From: Phycisphaerae bacterium
Lineage (GTDB): Bacteria; Planctomycetota; Phycisphaerae; Sedimentisphaerales; Anaerobacaceae
NCBI GenBank assembly: GCA_026386805.1
Contig: JAPLMX010000189.1
Location: 1 to 64,000 of the forward strand
Direction: 5' to 3'
DNA length: 64,000 nucleotides
Every line of letters begins with the position of its first letter. Within the stretch, counting starts at the first letter, position 1. The position numbers and the translations under genes are program-made. The notes below the pieces were generated by a model. It was not told the origin of the DNA, did not search any database, and saw only the letters and a program-made list of their open reading frames with translations. Positions 59,655-64,000 of this stretch are shown piece by piece.

Positions 59655-61037
59655 CTACCGAGGCAGGCCCTTCTTCTGGACGGGCTTCTGGCCGTCGGGC
59701 TTGGGGACAAACATGTCGTCCTTGGTCAGGCCGCAGCGCGCCGCCATCAGGCGGCTGTAGGCCAGATCGCCCAAGTCGTCCTTGCTGGCGTTGTTGGTGC
59801 CGAAAGAGAATTTGGCGCCCGCCGCCTTGGCTCTCTTGATGAACGTCTCGCTGGGAAGTTTGTACCGGGCGTTGATTTCGATGGCGACGCCATTCTTCAC
59901 CGCCGCCTGGATCACCTTGTCCATCCGCGCATCCGTCCAGAGCGTGTCGTATTCGCTCGCGATGACGGCCGGCAGGAAGGTCGGATTGACGTAGATGTCG
60001 ATCGGTTCGTTGTTGAGGATGCCGACCGTCCTGTCAACCAGCATCTCCATGAACTGCTGCTTGTCGGCGACTTCGACTTCGTTCGGCATCCACAGACGCA
60101 TTCGTTTGCCGCGGTCGTTCGTCCATGTCATCGAGTCCGTGAAAACGTAATCGAACTTCGCAATCATCTCCGGCGAGAACATCTTGACCCATTCGCGTCC
60201 CTCGGCCTGCATAGCCCGGTAGACGGGTTTGCCTTCGAGCTTCTGCAACGCCTTCTTCAGCCCCTCGTCGTTGGTGACCGGGTTGCCGACGCCACAATTC
60301 TCGGCGACGCCAATCTTGACCGCACGCGGCTGGAAGATCGCGACCAGGTCGTCGATGGTCAGGCCGCCCTTGAGGTGGACGTGATAGTCCGCGAGCGGGA
60401 AAAGCGGCTTGACGTAGATGTTCTTGTAGTAGACGGTGCTGCGCTCGTCGTGCCCCTGCAGGGCGAAGGTGCCGCTGCTCAGCACGCGGCCCAGCCTATC
60501 CGACGGAGGCTGCGGCGGCTGCGGCTCGGTCCAATCGACGAGCTTGCGGCCGGCCACGTCCACCGTGACATGCCTGCCCTCGACCACCACGTGCATCGTG
60601 AACCACTCCCCGTCTTTGACGGGCGCTTCTCTCACATCCTGCATCTTGTATAGACTGCCTGTCTTGAGAGGGTCGGTGCGATCGCTGTTATTGACCTGGA
60701 CTTCGAAGCCTTTGGCCACCAGGCCCTTCTCCTGGTATTGGGTGTGGAAGAAGACCCCGCCATTGGCCTGCGGCTCGGTCCTTACATCCACCTTCAGCTC
60801 GAAATCCTTGAAATCGCCGTAGTACACCGGCCCCACGTAGAAAAGGTGACTATTAGGGCCGTGCGCCACAATCGCCCCCTCGCAAACGGAGAACGTTCCG
60901 GCATTTGCGCCCGCTTTCCACCCGTCCAGGCTCTTGCCGTCGAACAGGCTGACCCAGCCCTGATCACCGGTCTGCCCACTTGCAGGAATCGCCAGGACGG
61001 CCATGAACACCCCTACCAGACTCATCACCAATCTCAT
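59655..61037 (-). CDS. Secreted DUF1080 (3-keto-disaccharide hydrolase-like) protein fused to a PHP-like barrel
   Basis: A 460-residue exported protein with two parts. The first (about 25-215) is a DUF1080 jellyroll (WVSLFDGKSLDGWKAG, GGVFFHTQYQEKG), a fold now linked to hydrolysis of 3-keto-glycosides. The second (about 220-445) begins YHVHLKGGLTIDD and contains DYVFTDSMTW, DIYVNPTFLP, GVAIEINARYKLPS and FSFGTNNAS, resembling the PHP/amidohydrolase pattern. The signal is MRLVMSLVGVFMAVLAIPASG. The ATG at 61037 has AGGAG 8 bases upstream. The fusion suggests consecutive steps on one substrate; this is inference. Confidence 0.8.
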   Translation of the reverse strand: MRLVMSLVGVFMAVLAIPASGQTGDQGWVSLFDGKSLDGWKAGANAGTFSVCEGAIVAHGPNSHLFYVGPVYYGDFKDFELKVDVRTEPQANGGVFFHTQYQEKGLVAKGFEVQVNNSDRTDPLKTGSLYKMQDVREAPVKDGEWFTMHVVVEGRHVTVDVAGRKLVDWTEPQPPQPPSDRLGRVLSSGTFALQGHDERSTVYYKNIYVKPLFPLADYHVHLKGGLTIDDLVAIFQPRAVKIGVAENCGVGNPVTNDEGLKKALQKLEGKPVYRAMQAEGREWVKMFSPEMIAKFDYVFTDSMTWTNDRGKRMRLWMPNEVEVADKQQFMEMLVDRTVGILNNEPIDIYVNPTFLPAVIASEYDTLWTDARMDKVIQAAVKNGVAIEINARYKLPSETFIKRAKAAGAKFSFGTNNASKDDLGDLAYSRLMAARCGLTKDDMFVPKPDGQKPVQKKGLPR

Positions 61038-61235
61038 GGTACGATCTCCTTTACACGCGCGGTATACGAATGGGTACGTGCGGCGCACGCCACGTCCCTA
61101 TCAGACCACAAATGGAGCGATCTCGCAAGTGGTAGAGGCACTTCTGCGACGTCACAGCGGGGTGCATGGGCAAAGTGAGGGCGCGCTCTCCGAGAGGCAG
61201 ACCAGGTCGCCGGTGTGGACGTGTTCGGATGCGCA

Positions 61236-61292
61236 TAAAAAAAAGGAGGCCCAGGCGACGACAGTATAACGTGTTGTAGGCCGGTCTCCTTT
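61236..61292 (-). terminator. Rho-independent terminator after ribD
   Basis: On the minus strand AAAGGAGACCGGCC pairs with GGGCCTCCTTT across about 27 bases, followed by a run of T. It lies about 130 bases after the ribD stop. The rest of 61038-61418 shows no gene. Confidence 0.6.
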
Positions 61293-61418
61293 GTTGCGGT
61301 GTGCCACAACGCACCGTACCGCGGATGGCGCTTACGAGACCCACTGATCTCCGTCTGCACCCGCAACACTTATATTCTACAACAAACCGGCCGTCCGGTC
61401 AAGTCGATCCCGACTATT

Positions 61419-62576
61419 TTATGATGGATTTCCGCTATCCACGACCTTGTCGAGAGGTGCGCCGTTCTCCAACCTGCCGCTGATACGGACGTCCTCTCCG
61501 AACGCCTTGCTCTGGACGTGATGCAGCCCGATAACACGATCCAAACACGCCATCGGCTCTCCGATGTCAGCCGTCCCGGCCGAGCCGAGGACCTTCGGCG
61601 CGATGTACACGCAAATCTCATCCACCAGAGCTTCCCGCAGGAAGGACGCCGCCACGTGCGGCCCACCCTCGACCAGTACCTGCTGAATGCCGCGTTTGCC
61701 CAACTCCTCGAGCAGGAATCGTAAGTCCGGCATCGGGCCGCTACCCTCGTAGACGAGCACCTCCGCGCCTTTGTCCCGAATTTGCCCGGCAAGCTGCGGA
61801 TTGGCATCGACGGCCGCTTGGTGCGTGTAGATCAGGACCGGGCTGGTTTTGATCGTCCGCAGAAGCTGGCATTCGAGCGGGATTCTGAGTTGATCGTCCA
61901 ACACGACCCGGAGGGGCTTGCGGCCCTGGCTCGGCCGGGGCGTGAGCAGCGGATCGTCCGCCAAAACCGTGTTGATCCCGACCAGGATCGCGCCGGCCCG
62001 CCGACGCAGCTTGTGGGCATCGCTGCGACTGGCCTCGTTCGTGATCCAGCGCTTCTCGGACGACTGATCGGCGTACGCCAGCTTGCCATCGATGCTCTGG
62101 GCCCACTTGAGCACGACCCAGCATTGGCCCGTCGTCACGTGCTTGAAAAAGGGCGCATTGAGCAGCCGTGCCTCCTGCTCGCAAAGCCCGACCTCCACTT
62201 CGATCCCGGCCTGCCGCAGTCGCTCCAAGCCCTTGCCGTTGGCGTGCCCCGATGGATCGACCGTCGCAGCGATCACCCGCGCGACCTTGGCATTGATGAT
62301 GGCTTCGGTGCACGGGCCGGTCTTGCCCTGATGGCAGCACGGCTCCAGCGTAATGTACAGGGCACCGCCCTCCGGCGTGACGCCCAGCGTCCGGCAATCC
62401 TCGATCGCGTTGACTTCCGCGTGCGGCCCTCCGAACTTCTTGTGATAGCCCTTGCCGATCACTTGGCCGGCCTTGACGATGACGCATCCGACCGCCGGAT
62501 TCGGCTCCACCGAGCTGATCCCCTTCTCCGCCAGCTTCAGAGCCGACTGCATGAATTTCTCGCCCTGCGCATTCAC
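61419..62576 (-). CDS. ribD: Bifunctional riboflavin deaminase/reductase RibD
   Basis: A 385-residue enzyme for two steps of riboflavin synthesis: deamination of the pyrimidine and then reduction of the ribosyl side chain. The deaminase zinc ligands are H52 (HAE motif), C80 and C89 (PCCHQGKTGPC). The reductase half (about 150-365) has WAQSIDGKLA, AILVGINTVLADDP and LVEGGPHVAASF. It lies 4 bases after the ligA stop on the same strand, so it is probably co-transcribed; ribE, ribBA and ribH are not beside it. Confidence 0.93.
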   Translation of the reverse strand: MNAQGEKFMQSALKLAEKGISSVEPNPAVGCVIVKAGQVIGKGYHKKFGGPHAEVNAIEDCRTLGVTPEGGALYITLEPCCHQGKTGPCTEAIINAKVARVIAATVDPSGHANGKGLERLRQAGIEVEVGLCEQEARLLNAPFFKHVTTGQCWVVLKWAQSIDGKLAYADQSSEKRWITNEASRSDAHKLRRRAGAILVGINTVLADDPLLTPRPSQGRKPLRVVLDDQLRIPLECQLLRTIKTSPVLIYTHQAAVDANPQLAGQIRDKGAEVLVYEGSGPMPDLRFLLEELGKRGIQQVLVEGGPHVAASFLREALVDEICVYIAPKVLGSAGTADIGEPMACLDRVIGLHHVQSKAFGEDVRISGRLENGAPLDKVVDSGNPS

Positions 62577-62580
62577 GGCA

Positions 62581-64000
<1,420 letters not shown>

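Overview
The window is a chromosomal segment of a GC-rich bacterium, most likely an anaerobic planctomycete (Phycisphaerae/Sedimentisphaerales-like). This is inferred from gene content: LamG proteins, many Tat-exported Gfo/Idh/MocA oxidoreductases with TIM-barrel sugar isomerases, DUF1080 and ThuA proteins, a prepilin-like protein with the C-terminal H-x9-DG signature, and an anaerobe-type oxygen-defence cluster. No rRNA gene is present, so the taxonomy is an inference.

Layout. 1-500: the 5' end of an IS110-family transposase and its structured left end. 0.5-9.2 kb: a LamG/discoidin surface protein, a DUF5060/DUF4038 glycosidase, an MNT/HEPN toxin-antitoxin pair, lysA, a tiny lysine-rich histone-like protein and nadD. 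9.3-17 kb: the hydrogenase maturation set hypC-D-E-A-B and hypF, split by an orphan MNT gene, an unknown gene and repeat elements. 17-20.6 kb: a large single-chain restriction-modification protein translationally coupled to hypF. 20.8 kb: tRNA-Ala(GGC).

20.87-27.7 kb is the most interesting region. Two very large DUF4062-NACHT-FGE-sulfatase receptors end in variable regions, and a third non-coding copy of that end segment behaves as a diversity-generating retroelement (DGR) template. Against the template, 14 of 15 differences in one receptor and 19 of 28 in the other fall on template adenines. No reverse transcriptase is visible in the window. The block begins exactly at the 3' end of tRNA-Ala, where a PIN toxin gene is cut after 15 codons.

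28-36 kb: a lipoprotein, a prepilin-like protein, Gfo/Idh/MocA proteins, a LamG protein, an aldo/keto-reductase-like protein and a four-haem cytochrome lipoprotein. 36.4-42.7 kb: a co-directional oxidative-stress cluster (Fur/PerR-type regulator, rubrerythrin, thiol peroxidase, FprA flavoprotein, superoxide reductase, ferritin, ferritin-like protein, rubredoxin) followed by zwf. 42.8-55 kb and 59.7-61 kb: sugar-oxidation genes (five Gfo/Idh/MocA paralogues including those near 34-48 kb, three TIM-barrel isomerases, enolase-superfamily, ThuA, UroD-like and DUF1080 proteins), which suggests a 3-keto-sugar or cyclitol catabolic network. 55-64 kb: an SH3-domain protein, a rhomboid protease, an M24 peptidase, ribD and the 3' part of ligA.

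Intergenic DNA is unusually rich in dispersed inverted repeats of several types: compound palindromes whose two arms each carry a hairpin, a 159-bp MITE-like pair, TCATCCTGA-type elements, and low-complexity word-like inverted repeats.
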